Notes: generated from the letters alone by a model not told the origin. 64,000 nt of DNA from Rotaria socialis (GCA_905331475.1 CAJNYU010001121.1:62001-126000), one strand, 5' to 3'; shown: positions 37,504 through 50,400, numbered from the stretch's first letter. A program made the numbers and translations.

Positions 37504-39397
37504 ATGGCACCTCATGCACATTCACATTCTCACGAGGGTGAGAAGTCGATTTTACATGCTTCAAAAACATGCCGTTTAGGAACGGTATTAGCTCTTACAA
37601 TTGGATTTTTCTTTGTTGAACTTATTTGTGGATATATTCTTCATTCAGTGGCTATTTTTGCCGATGCTATTCATATGCTCAGTGATAGTGGAGCGCTTAT
37701 TATTGCAATGGTCTCAGTACGAGTATGTTATTACGAAACATAATTTTTATGGAATTAAATTTTCTCTTTCACATTTAGATTTCAAAACGAAAATCAGCTA
37801 AAAATACATTCGGGTATAGTTAATTGAATTCTTGGTTGGAAAAATAATTTATTTTTATTTTTTATATTTAGTTGGGTACGTGCACAAGAACTGGGTGCTA
37901 TGGTTAATTGTATATTGCTGATGTCACTTTGTTTTACTATTCTTGTTCAAGCTGTAAAACGTTTAATTTCAATAGAACCCATTGATCAAACTAGATTAAA
38001 ATTATATATTATTGTTGGTCTAGTTGGCTTGGGTATTAATCTTATGGCATTGGCCATTCTTGGAGGTTTGTTGTGGTTTTGTTTTTCAATTGCTTTGATA
38101 ACAATCGTATATGTTTTCAGGAGATATGAGTCATGGACATTCACATGGAGGTGATAGTAAGAAGTCAAAGAGCGCAAAAGACAATAAAAAAGATGAAGAA
38201 GGTATCGAAATAGGCGAAGGTGAACATTTATGTGCTGATGAACAAAACGATAGCGAAAATCATCATGGTCATTCACATGGTCCTAAATCACCAGTGTTAA
38301 ATGGTGATCAAAACGTAAAAAAGAAAAAAAAGAAAGGACGTAAGAAGACATTCCCAAATAAATAGCAATTCATAAAATTTTGTTTTCTCTATAGTGGACG
38401 GAAGTCAAATGAATATTCGTGGTGCTTTTCTTCATGTACTGAATGATGCACTTGGTTCAGTTATTGTTGTTTTAGCTGGTTTAGCTATGAAGCAATGGCC
38501 TGACAAAACATGGGTTAATTATATTGATCCATTAGCTAGTTTACTTATGATTTCTATGATTGTTGTATTTACTATTCCCTTGTGTAAAACATGATAAATA
38601 TGATTTTTATTTCTGTATACGATTATGTTTATTTTGAATTTAGTGCGTGAATCAGCATTAGTTCTTTTACAAACCGCTCCAATGCATATTGAAGTAGCTG
38701 ATTTACAAAAGCGACTTGTCGAACAAGTAAGTATGTCTTTTTAGTCAATAGTACAGGTGAACTCCAGGTATTTATTTTTTCTTTCATAGGTACCTGGAGT
38801 TTTAGCTGTACATGAATTTCATGTTTGGCAATTAAGTGGTTCTAAAATCATAGCATCTGCACATATACGTTGCCATAATTTAAGTGAATATATGGCCGTA
38901 GCTGAACAAGTTAAAGATTTTTTTCATACAGAAGGTATCCATTCAACAACAATCCAACCAGAGTTTATTGATGTTTGTATTCAAATTTGATTTTTATTAC
39001 GTTTTTGTTTTGTTTCTATAATAATTTATTTTATAGGAAGAAATTATTACTGGGACAGTTAGCGATAAAGAATGTATTCTCGAATGCCTTAAAGATTGTA
39101 GTATGAATACGTAAGTAGCATAGATTTATATAAAGATACTGATTAATTTAAATTTTTATATACATAGGTGTTGTGGTCAACCATCAAGTTATGTTAAACA
39201 GCGAGTACCTCGAATAGGTATAAATAATAACAAAGCTTTTAGATTTGTTTGTTTATTATATTAAAATTTTTATAATTACGCATTTTTGTTTTATTTTGAA
39301 TGTATTAGAAGACAATCTACAACGTCTACCAACTGAAACTATCGTACCATCCATTGAAATCATAAGTCCAACACGATCAAATAGTTATGTTGAGTAA
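37504..39397 (+). CDS. SLC30A1: cation-diffusion-facilitator zinc transporter, ZnT1-like
   Basis: Ten exons splice in frame to 444 residues: 37504-37722, 37779-37813, 37872-38065, 38121-38339, 38395-38583, 38644-38726, 38790-38972, 39037-39110, 39168-39217, 39309-39397. ZnT proteins exchange protons for zinc; ZnT1 exports zinc across the plasma membrane. The N terminus is His-rich (HAHSHSHE). Six helices are visible, with the zinc-site pair HMLSD in helix 2 and HVLND in helix 5 (HD-HD site). The loop between helices 4 and 5 has two His clusters (HGHSHGGD, HHGHSHG) and a Lys run. The cytosolic domain includes PGVLAVHEFHVW and ends with a Cys pair (TCCGQ). KNTFGWVRAQELGAMVN is typical of the ZnT1/ZnT10 branch, and the His in helix 2 argues for ZnT1. 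ATG follows TTTCAG with no gap, so an upstream leader must be spliced on. Confidence 0.92.
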
Positions 39398-40946
39398 TTT
39401 AGTTGACAGAAAATAGTGAACAAAATGTTTTTGCGTTGTTTACTACTTTCGTCTTCTTTTTTTTGCTTTTCTTCTTTCATTATTCGATATTGCTAGTTGT
39501 AGCAATAATTATAAACATCAGTGTTAACATACACAGTGAATGGTTGAATAGTCGAGTTCAGTCATAGAGAAAATATAACCAAATGAAGATCTTAATGTTG
39601 TGTATGTGTGCAGTTATTCATCCCTTTATTTTCCATCTCCTTACTATTACTCTTTCGTCTAATTGTTATTCTTGTAACGAAGATTTTTCATATGTCAATA
39701 TATAACTTTTGTTTAACGCTTTTATTCTGTTTAATCGTCATTTTTCCACTTCATTTTTACGTCGTATTTGTTAAAACAATAATGAAGATAAAAATCAGCA
39801 TCGATTTTTTTTCTATTTTGAACTAATATTTATATCGAAGTTAACTATAAATTATACAATAATAATAATAATTCAGATTCAGATTCGATTTGATTTGATT
39901 GGTTGAGCAGAAATTATCTTGAAAAACGACACATAAATATTGAGCTCTACGTCAGCAAGAATGAATATCCTTCTGAACGGAATAGTTTATTTTTAAATCT
40001 AATAAAGACATGCAAGAACAACGTTTTTCTTTCTAATTAATTATTCTGTCATCCATAGAAACAATTCGTCATAAAATGTTCATCGACGTGTAAAACTATA
40101 AATATGATTGAGAAGAATTTTGCCGGCAAGCTTTGCTTTTAACTAATATCAATTTTGTTTGGTTGATGAAATAAATATTATTTTATAAATTTAATGCGGA
40201 AAGAATTTTCGTTTCAATGATATTAGACAATACACGGTTGTTTGTTGGATGAGCTATTTATATATGTATACTGTTGTTCATCTTTAACAGACATATATCA
40301 TAATATTCATAAATTCAGCAAGAAGAAAATCCCACTGAATTTTCTTGAATATTTCGAGCAAAATAAATATTGCTTATCTATGTCGCGCTGTTTTTCCTTG
40401 ATGTGACATGAACCAGAAAGTCGTATATATATTTCGAGTCCCGCTAGAGAGACTAAAGGTAAGACTGCATATAGGATTTCTATTTTGATTTTCTTTCCCA
40501 AATAGAAGTTATTATGATACATCAACTATAATATCGATAGGAAAATATTGAAACATGGAAGCAATAGATATGCCAAAGACTAAAACTCGGCAATCAACAA
40601 TAACATAATCCTAAATGGATGATTGCGTTTTGATTCAAAATATTATATTTATACTACTTGTTATCATATAAACACAATAATATCCAAAACATTTTTTTTT
40701 CATATCGATGAATCAACAAATTATCATACTTGTCAATATTCTACGATATCAACCATTATTCGTTGATTCAGTTATTTTTTTTCCTAGTGATTAATGAGAA
40801 AGAATGAATTAGAAACGGCAGGTACACATATGTGTATCCAAGTATATGAATATATATATATATGATATTCGTTACACAGTTGCAAATCACAGAAGGCAAG
40901 GTTTCAATACGCATATTTTATACCTATATGCAAAGCATGCTTCTTG

Positions 40947-40981
<35 letters not shown>

Positions 40982-42941
40982 GGGGGGGGGGCCCCCCCCC
41001 CCCCCCCCCCCCAAACAAGTAAGAGAAACAGGTGATAATATGTATGCTTTGTCGAATAAACAGCTAAACCACATTCGATTCTATTATCTTGTTTCTCTCT
41101 TTTTTTCTTCTTCTTCTTCTTTTCGATGCCTTTTATTTGGCATATACTTTTAACAACTTCCAATAGATACTTTCTTCCATATACATTTATATCTATTCAT
41201 TCAAATATTGGAAAATGTCATTGTTATATTAATGATTCTTTTATCTCTATCAGTCATTTACTACTTCGTCTGTAGTATGGATGAATATACATGCATATAT
41301 TTTTTTTCTATTCTTCTCCATCTCTTCTTCTTTCGAACATAAGGTAAAACAACGAACACGTCTTCCGTGATCGTCGATGGAAGAATGAAAATGGTGATAC
41401 AATGAAATGAAGAACTGGAGTACTGGTACCTCTCTCGATTCATCTGTCTTCTTCTGCTTCTTTTCTTCGTCTTGTTTTTCGTTGAATCAATCGAAGAAAA
41501 AAAGGTAGATCTATGTTTGATAGTGATAAATAACGAATGTTGTCATCTATTGAATAACAACGAAACAACAGTAAAAAAACATAGAAATGGATGAGAATGG
41601 CTAACATGATATTTTTTTAATCAGAAAATCTCGTGCCATTAGACATCTCATGTTATTTCTCTATTTTTCTTTTCTAAATACATTCATTTAGTTTATCAAA
41701 CTATTCTGATCACTACTCGTTTCCCATGCAATCAATCATATAATGCAAATCGATTTTTATATAATTTAATCTTTTTTTTCGAGGTGAGTTATCTCTGAAT
41801 TAGACAAGTAAAAATATTCCCGCATGATAGAGAACAGAATCAACAATTATGATTGTCTGCCGGTTGTTTTTACTTGATCGTTGTATATGCTTTTTGTGAT
41901 ACAGATTTTCCCGTCAGCGTTCATTCAGCTTTTTGCTTCTTTTTTTTCTATTTCTTCATCCGTTCCGAATACATGATGGAAAAAAAAGCAAGAGAAAGAG
42001 AGCTTTGTACTCCTCCCCCCCCCTCCCCCCGCCCTGATAATTCAGACTAACGTTAGACACATTCTCATGTAGACGTTCTTGTGTGCACAAAGAAATCGGA
42101 GATTAGCTAGAAGACTATGCAAGTATGCTCATATTTTCCAAAAAAAAAGATACAGATTGAACGTTTATGGAAGAAGAAAAGAAAAATACGATACTTACTA
42201 TGAATGATATGGAAAGAGAGTTTTTCTGCTTTCTTTTTTTTTCTGTTTCTTCTTCTTTGCGCTGCCGTATTTTTTTTGGTGAACGTGTCTTGCTTATTGT
42301 GTAAAGGGGCTTGTCGTTTTTCTATCCATCGTGTCTTCATCTTTTTTTTATGTTGCCGGAAGGCAACGTTATATCTTTCCACTTATCTACTTCGAATGGA
42401 ACTATTCGTTCTTTTTTTCCAATCACATTATAGCGATACGATTCATGTATCTTCCTAAAAAGAAAGAAACTCATATTTTTTATCTTCATATCCTCATATT
42501 AGAAATGATCCATGAATTCTATCAGTGCATGTGTATGTACATCGATGTGTACATACACAGATGTGACAAGAATTATTAAGAGTATCAGCCACTTGTGCCT
42601 ACTCGCCGCTATTGGAAATTTCTACTGATGCCGATGAAATCTCATTCTGGATTTTTTTTTTCATTCGAAGAATATTTATATGTGCGTATATGCATATATT
42701 CAAATGAAATATTAAATCTTTTTTTCATTCCTTCTTTCATCACTTTCATTTTATACACACATCCACCCATACACCAAACAAACAAAGTCGAATGGGACTT
42801 TGAATTTTTTTTTATGTGTATTAAGTATTCGATAGAGAATAAAATAAACTATTCTTTTCTTTCTCCGTTCGCTCATATTCCATTCTTGGAAGAAGTCTTT
42901 TTTTTCTTCTTTTTTTTCTTGTAGAAATATAAATCGACAAG
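39398..42941. other. intergenic, no gene recognised; simple repeats
   Basis: AT-rich sequence with a TA run (40949-40970), a GT run, then the G/C homopolymer block at 40981-41012, and several T-rich tracts. Open frames here are composed of these tracts. The right end probably contains promoter and leader sequence for the gene at 42942. Confidence 0.5.
40949..41012. repeat. (TA)n-(GT)n-G11-C21 compound simple repeat
   Basis: A TA run passes into GTGTGTGTGT, then eleven G and twenty-one C with no intervening base. A G run abutting a C run is self-complementary and can fold into a hairpin. Such blocks are very rare in AT-rich DNA and are also a known sequencing artefact, so exact lengths are uncertain. 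Confidence 0.8.
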
Positions 42942-45046
42942 ATGTTGATGCCATCTCAGTCACCAACATCGACTACCACTATTCAAACATTACCTTCAGA
43001 TCAACAACAGCAACAAGAATACGTCGATACATTAAACAGTCAAGCGAACAGTACAGTTATAAAGTTTCGACGAGAAAAATCAATGGAATTCGACGATGAT
43101 ACGAGATTTATTGGTAATATCAATGATGATATCAATAATAATCATTCAACATTTGTATCAACAGATGAAATGATCAAATTAGAATCAAATCACTCATCAC
43201 CAGCGTCAAGTATCGATGAAGACCCACAATTAGTAATACAAACTCCATCATCATCAGTTCACTTAACAAGTCCAAGTATAAAACTTTATTATATTTGTTC
43301 AAAATATTTGTAAAGAAATTCTCGCTTTTAGCAAACAGTAGTCTAATGGTTCATGCACAGAAACTTCCCTCGAATCGTCGTTCGGCTCGACCATCATCGA
43401 ACCATCGATCAACTAATGAAAATGAACATAGTACATTGATAAATGTCAACGAACCTGATCCGAATGTTTTTCTAATATCATCTGATACAAATTCTCATAA
43501 TACAATAAGAAAAACAAAACATGATGTTAAACGCTTCGTTGTGTACATAGATGAACAATTCGAAGAACGAAAACCTTTACATACAGTATCAGCTGAATCA
43601 TTATGTCGATATTTAAAACATTATTTTGAAAATACAAAAAAATTCGATGGCACACAATATGAACCAGATACATTAAGAAGTTTTCTACTAAGTATTGAAC
43701 GTTATTTAAAAAGTAAAAAATATGAATATAATTTAATGGAATCGCCATTGTTTCAATCATGTCGACAAGTGATCATGACTAAACGCGAACAATGGAAAAA
43801 AATGGGTGGTGGGAATCATTCAAATAGTCATCATCATCAATCAAAACCATCATTAATTTTGTCTAATATAAAAAATTTAACCATATTTGATCGAACAAAG
43901 CCTGATGGTTTATTACTTGAAATGTATGTTCACATAACCAAACTTTGCCAAGATAAAGTTCTAGCGATACCACAATTACTTTGGAGTGATATTGAATTAA
44001 TCGATGAACAATATCTTATATGTCGTCAACAAAAAACAGAAAATCAAACGATAAGGTTAAATTGAAAGAAATTTATATAGCGAAAGAAATTTTGGTTTCT
44101 CTCTCTCTCTCTCTATCTATCTATTGTAGACTTTATGCAACGTCAAGTCAACCATCGACATGTCCAGTACAAGCTTATCGTCTGTATGCAACTCACCGAC
44201 CACCACAATGCAATACACCTCAATCACCTTTTTTCCTTCTGCCACGTACTTCTAGTACTCATCATATTTGGTAGAAATATTTTTCCTTCTATTATTACTC
44301 AGTTATGAAAAAGAAAAAAATCTTGCTTTAGGTATAAAACTACAGCAGCTGCTAAAACGTTTGAACAAGTTCTTCAACTCGCTATTCGTCATAGTACACT
44401 TTCGAAACAAACATCATCTCCATCATTGTTATCAAATTTAAAGACGAACGAACGTTCATCAAATTCTTTCCTAAATGATAAATCATCTCCGATATCGATA
44501 CTTAATGGAAAACGCACTGAAACACGAATATCATCTCCTAATTTATTACCATCATCAAAAAGAATATATTCATCACCTTCGTTAGTACAACCATTGAATC
44601 TCGTTGTTACATCAAGTAATACGATACCAGAAGAGGATAGTGGTACAGCATCATCATCGCCAACAAATTCATTATCAAATGATGTTGCTTATTTATCTGT
44701 ATTCAATAAACATGCATCATCATCGGCATCGATTACTAATATATTTCATAAACAATCATCATCACCACCACCAACACCAACAACAACAACAACAAATTCT
44801 ATTTGGGATGAAAGTGTCACTGATATACTATTAACTGTTGCAAAACAACGTGATACACGTGTAGTTAAAATAAATATTCTTCGAACATTTTTAGAAGAAA
44901 AATTAGGTGTCGTAGAATTTCTATGCCTTTATCGTGGATTTAAATCTGAACCAAAGTTAACATTTTATGGTACACCATGGGAACATTATCAACGTTTTTT
45001 ACCTGTCCTTTTTACGTTACTTACACTTGACAATACGACTGTTTAA
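42942..45046 (+). CDS. Crypton-derived tyrosine-recombinase-fold protein (ZMYM/QRICH1/KIAA1958-like, DUF3504)
   Basis: Four exons (42942-43275, 43332-44055, 44130-44270, 44332-45046) splice in frame to 637 residues. After a disordered acidic and Ser-rich N terminus, a helical domain (about residues 178-260) holds FEERKPLHTVSAESLCRYL and DGTQYEPDTLRSFLLSIERY, the hallmark of the N-terminal part of DUF3504. A second part (about 290-415) has DGLLLEMYVHITKL, a PVQAYRLYATHRPP string and SPFFLLP, then WYK, matching the order seen in ZMYM2-4 and QRICH1, which derive from Crypton tyrosine recombinases. A Ser/Thr-rich linker follows, then a C-terminal helical block with LRTFLEEKLGVVEFLCLYR and HYQRFLPVLFTLL. 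The catalytic Tyr region of active recombinases is not evident, so I infer a domesticated nuclear regulator and not an active enzyme. An acceptor-like TTGTAG precedes the ATG by 18 bases. Confidence 0.8.
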
Positions 45047-45529
45047 GCAGCGTCGTTTCTCTTTTTCAGTTTTCAGTTTTCAGTTTTCCTTTTTTATGTT
45101 TGTTTTTATCAATCAAAAGTTTTAATTTGTTTCTTTGTTTGTATATCTCAAAATATGTCATAGAAAAAAAAGCGAAAAAAAAGAAAAGAAAAACATTTTT
45201 TTTTAATATTAAAATATGCTATATGACCAATATTTCTCCAATGATTTTTTTTCAGGTGATTGCAAAATAAACCATTGTTATACACTTGACATTTTACCAG
45301 CAAACTAAAAAATTTATTAAACCAAAATAAGAAATCGTTCTCGTTTTAAACAAAGAATATTCCAAGTGAAAATAATCTTATGAAAACTCGATTCTGCGAA
45401 CTTTCAATAGGCGCATACGAATTCGTATAGTTTGAATTTCAGAACAACGTAATTAGTTTATGTCAACTTCAGGAACATCTCATTCAATATCATAGGCGAC
45501 CCTTGAACAAACAATATCGGTGTTAGTGG
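45047..45529. other. 3' flank of the Crypton-derived gene, no further gene
   Basis: Starts with a short TTTCAG/TTTTCAG tandem (45065-45088) and T-rich sequence as in a 3' untranslated region. No other feature was recognised before the fold-back element. Confidence 0.5.
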
Positions 45530-45814
45530 AGAAGAGCGAAAATGAAAATGGCGAAAAAAAAACTGAAAGAGGAAAACAGCGAAAGAAAAACTATATAGAA
45601 GGAAAATAGCGAAAAGGAAAATAGCGAAAGGGAAAACAGCGAAAGGGAAAACAGCGAAAATATGATATGATGGACGAAATGAAAAAGACAGAAACATCCG
45701 ATGATTGAAAAGATGTCGTTATAAAATTCATCATTTCTGTTCGTATTGGTCACTCATCTTTTTTTTTCAATAAAACGAGAAAACTTCTTAATATTAAATA
45801 GATTTATCGTGAAA

Positions 45815-46138
45815 ATGATTTCAAATGTACCTTCTGAAAATAGTTCATTTAACGCTCAGCAACCTGAGATATCTTTTGCCACATCGAATAAAGGTAATCC
45901 ATTAATAAGGTGTGATAATTATCTATTTCGATGTAACAAAACAACAATCTCGAAAAAATATTGGATTTGTACGGAAAAAGGTTGCTGCGTATATATACAT
46001 ACAAATGTTAACAAGGAGTTGATCTCGATTAGTGGTAATCATAATCATTCTGCAAATCCGGATCAACTAGAAGCAAAAATTTTACGAGACAAAATGAAAG
46101 AACAAATATTGACTGAAACAACACCCATAACAAACTAG
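45815..46138 (+). CDS. FLYWCH-type zinc-finger protein, element-borne, short
   Basis: From the ATG at 45815 the frame codes 107 residues. A FLYWCH-type finger is visible: FATSNKGNPLIRCDNYLFRC, then TISKKYWICTEKGC and a final HNHS, giving the Cys-Cys-His-His set with the aromatic residues typical of the fold. The following LEAKILRDKMKEQIL is a helix commonly found after this finger in transposon-related proteins. The frame ends exactly where the TGTGGG hairpin begins, so the ORF looks cut by that insertion or rearrangement. A longer frame opens upstream without an ATG. It may be a transposon accessory or the N terminus of a lost MULE transposase. Confidence 0.72.
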   Translation: MISNVPSENSSFNAQQPEISFATSNKGNPLIRCDNYLFRCNKTTISKKYWICTEKGCCVYIHTNVNKELISISGNHNHSANPDQLEAKILRDKMKEQILTETTPITN

Positions 46139-46202
46139 GGTGTGGGTGTGGGTGTGAGTGGAGGTATAGTTAGAAACACACTAACACCCACACCCACACC
46201 CC
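46139..46202. repeat. inverted telomere-like (TGTGGG)n hairpin
   Basis: GGGTGTGGGTGTGGGTGTGAGTG is followed after about 18 bases by its near reverse complement CACTAACACCCACACCCACACCCC. The unit TGTGGG is, from memory, the telomeric repeat reported for bdelloid rotifers. Three units on each side are arranged head to head inside the fold-back element. Confidence 0.75.
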
Positions 46203-46585
46203 TTTTATACAGTTGATTAAAAGCGAACATGTTCGTTTTCAACATATTTCAATACAGCTTGATGCTGGTGCATCTGCACCGAAGCAATCAAAAAGACAAT
46301 TGCTTTTCAAATGAAAGTCAATGTTCTTCACGATAGATTTCTCAAAAAAGAAATCACCACAAAGGAACTTCTATCAGGTTTATCACTATTGATTGGAAAC
46401 AAAAAAAAATAAAATTTTATAAATACATTATCATAGTAGTCTTTTTTCGATCAATAAAACAGCATAAACCATGAGTCACAAGAATAGAAATGATCACTTC
46501 TAATTTTTTCGCTATTTTCCTCTTCGTTATTTTCCTTTTCGCTATTCTCCTTTTCGCTATTTTCCTTTTCGCTCTTTTCCACCAA

Positions 46586-47428
46586 GACCACAATATCAAT
46601 GTGTGTCCTATGCTTATGACGAAAAATCAATTCGATCAGTTAATGAAAGCAATTCTACAAATAGAAAACATATGCTTTACTTGCTTTTATTTTATAGTCA
46701 AGAAATATTTATGGCATCATAATATATTCTATAGCATCATGAATAATGCTTATATTTGAAATATAATTATGACGAGATTTGTCATTATTTATATTTAGTA
46801 TGTACATATGATCGGCACCGTTGAATCATTCAATGTGGAATATCGATCAATTGGAAACTCAAAATATTCTATTGTATTGATACGATTTCTTTCGTCTAAT
46901 TCAGATAGTTCGATGAGTAGTATCGAATCGGCTTTTTCGTACGCATGAATTGATTCGAATCGTTTTGATAAAACCAATGAATAACATATATCTGAGTAAT
47001 AAATCATCTTTTTCCAAGTGTATTTGAAGAAAAACAAGAAAATCAGAAGTATATCTGGTGCACCGTAAAACACACATATTCGCTTAGTTTTTCAGCAATT
47101 CAATACAACAAAACGCGTGAATAAGGAAAAGAGAAAACAAAATCATACACGCTAACCATTTGTTAAACACACATTGTAGTAAGAAAAAACCAAAACATAG
47201 TAGTGTAGAATTCAACCAAAAACAAACAGAAAAAAAAATTTCATTTATTATAGTCTAATTCAAACGGGAAGCATACAATCGATCAGATGAAATATAAGAA
47301 AAGATTTTTATCATATGCACAAAAATAGATCATCTATAGGTAAAGTAAAACAAATTATTTTGTTCGATACTCTTTCCGTCTACGTTAAGCAGAAACACAT
47401 TGTACACATAAATAAAATAACACTATAA
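46586..47428. other. intergenic, no gene recognised
   Basis: AT-rich sequence after the fold-back element and downstream (3') of the C2CD2-like gene on the minus strand. Overlapping open frames around 46795-47073 lack motifs. Confidence 0.5.
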
Positions 47429-50400
47429 TTATTGTGCAAATGATTTAGTCATCGTTACTGGATGGCCGACATTTGCACGAACAGGTGTATCGCGCACAGA
47501 TTCCATTCTAAAATAGAACAATAAAAATTAGAATAAGATTCTATTCGATCACTATAATTGAGATATATATTCAAATAGCACACTGAAAATTGATAAAGAT
47601 TTTGTTTCGTGATGTTAGCGAGTTCATACAAACAAAAGATGTGCTAAATTTGTTTCGATGATAAAGTATTAAAGAAGAAAGGACAAGAAAAGAACTCTGT
47701 GTAACTCACGAGGAACTACAAAAGATATTATGAAAATTTATATTTTGTCATAGCACGATTCATGTTCATACCTTGAACAATCAAAACTTGACAATGAGTT
47801 CGCAGAATAATGAGCTTGTTCTTTATTTTTTTGTTTTGATTTACGTCGGTGAAGAAACGAAAGCTTTTTTTGAGTTGGCGTTGATGTCGATAAAAAGTTT
47901 GAATTATCAACAATATAATTATGTGTACCTAGTAAAGAATTTCGATAGTTTTATTTTGATCAACCGAAGAAAAAAAAAACAAATTACCATTTTCATATTC
48001 CTCTAATGCATCAGTTTTAGCAGCATGTGCTTTCTTTTTTGAATTTGATCGAAATAAATTTTTAAATGATTGTGATATGGATCGACTACGACGAATTGGT
48101 CGTACATCAGTTGGGTGCGCGAGGAAATATTCTAAAAGAGAAAATATCCAATAGGAAAATGTTTGCATACTTTCAAAAAAAAAACTGCTTAGTATATGTT
48201 TATGATTTTTCAATAATCCTATCATGCTTAAAGGTGAAGTAAGCATGCATTAACATACCGGGGGTTGGTCCTGGTAGAGCTGCATAAAGTGATTAACATT
48301 TGACATGTGAGAGAAAAACAAAAACAAAACTTATTTGAAGCTCACCTGATGAAAAGCTATGTGCTACAGGGTTAGTTGACGGTGTTTGAACACTGTTATT
48401 TAATTGCGTGATACTACTTGTATTTGAATTCATACTAGTATTGTGCTTGTCTTTGTTACGATTTTTTCGTCGTGGTAATGTTAAATGTTTCAGTGAGTTC
48501 ATAAATGATTTTGATTTTTGAGGTTTCTCATATTCCTGATTGCCATCCCGAATCGATAATGGTGAATATGGTGAAAATGTATTTGTACTTGGACCGATGT
48601 CTGAAGATCGTGGTATTGTTGATAAATAATCAGGATTCTAAACAATCGATTGAAATAAAAACGATCGTAGAATTTCTCTTTGATTTTTAATAAAAAAATA
48701 AGAGAATCACCATGCAGATGATTCAATACAAACAATAAATTGTTAAAAATCAATTTATAAATTCATAATACAGTTATAAATAAGTGCTACTAACAGAGAA
48801 CAGTGAAATTTCAAATTTTGTAAAACAAAAATTAACTTTCATATTTATCTTCTCACTAGTTCTGACGAAAATATTTTATGTGTTTTTTAAATCTACTTAA
48901 TTTTAATAGAAAAATTGAAATCGATCACTCTATTCATCAGCCCTCTGAATCCTGACAACATCTCGGGATATTTCTCTCTACAACTATTGACAACGGAAGT
49001 CTTTCATATGCTTGTTCTTTCGTCCGTTTCCATATGTTTCGTAACAAATCGATTGAAGCACTTTATTTTACAAAGGTCAACACTCTGAGAACATCTTAAG
49101 TCATAAATTCAAAATTTTCTTATTGATCGATCAATGCATTTCTTCTTTCTGAACTAATACTTATATAAATTTTGAACGAATTAATAAATATAATTTTCCC
49201 AAACTCTTACATATGCTATGCAAAGCTATCATTCATCTTTTGCCTATCTTTTTTCACTTACATCATCGTATAGACTAGTTGATAGGCCATAATTTTTTGG
49301 TAGTGTACTCGTTTCATAAGGCGATGATAAAAAGTCATGTGATGGTGATTGCTGATATCGTTGTGGATAGCTTTGTTCGATTTTATTGATATCTATTTAA
49401 ATAAAAACATCATATTTGTTAATTGCATTTATTCGATAGAAGACATTCGTATAGAAAGCATATCACAAACAATTACTACCTCGTTCATTATACGTCCAAA
49501 TTTGACTGTCATCTATACTTTCGACATCATATCCATTGTTAGCTAAGATTAGGTTAGAGAAAAGAAAAACAATAAATAGATAGGATGATTTGTTAATTTA
49601 ATAAGCGTGAAATCATGCAAACACAAAGTATAGCTCGCGATAGAATTAGAAGAATCTTACCGGTCAATGCTTCTTCTTCTGACAAAGTTGAAAACTAAAA
49701 GATAAGGTATTTAATTTAATTTTGGTACTTTTTCTAAAATGATTTTTTAATCCATTGCAATATATTTCTAATAAAAAATGAAGGCAAAATGTTTTATGAG
49801 TTATTTCAGAAGCAGATTTCAAAACTTGTTAGAAAAACAATTTGCGGAAGCATTTTCGTGATTTCAAGCGATCTATTAATCGACTTGTACTGTCTGTCTG
49901 TTTATAATCTTCTGATGGGACAGGCTGAAAAGAGTGAGCTGTGTTAACGTTGTGCACGCTGTTTTCTGATATTAATGATTGCAATGGTGGAGCTACATGT
50001 TTACTACTTGAAAATGAAATATCTAGTGAGGTAGATTTTTTATAACTTGGTGAACGTAGTTCTTGTGGTTTTCTAGTAGCATTTGCCAATGTTGTTTCAA
50101 ATAACAACGATGAACATTCTGTTGGATGGACTGGTGGCCGAACTGTAAAACTTGTTGGGTGGACAGGTGGCTGAACTGTAAAATCTGTTGGATGGGCTGG
50201 TGACTGAACTGTAAAACTTGTTGGGTGGACTGGTGCCTGAACTGTAAAATCTGTTGGATGGGCTGGTGACTGAACTGTAAAACCTGTTGACACCATCGGT
50301 TTTATTGCAGTAGCAGTGTGTTTTGTATTTACAACTGCCAGCCTCGGTCCCAACGGTGACAATGGCACATGATCAAACCTGTCCGAGTTTTCGTTTTCTT

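Larger units (their letters stand above)
45530..46585. mobile_element. fold-back, MULE-like element with GCGAAA tandem arms
   Basis: Left arm 45530-45660 is a tandem of variants of GGAAAATAGCGAAAA; right arm 46505-46585 is the same unit in reverse complement (TTTTCGCTATTTTCC). Inside these, 45722-45770 and 46448-46497 also match in inverted orientation (ATGAGTCAC...AGAAATGAT and CAATAAAAC), so the inverted symmetry continues inward. Between the arms lies a FLYWCH zinc-finger ORF, a domain often carried by or derived from Mutator-like elements. Arms made of tandem repeats are known from Foldback and some MULE families. Exact ends and target duplication could not be fixed. Confidence 0.7.

Noticed and set aside
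42107-42969. Overlapping Phe-rich and Lys-rich frames on both strands
   Set aside because: Products of alternating T-rich and A-rich tracts upstream of the Crypton-derived gene.
46795-47073. 92-codon minus-strand frame after the fold-back element
   Set aside because: No recognisable domain or splice signals; the plus strand is open at the same place in an unrelated frame.
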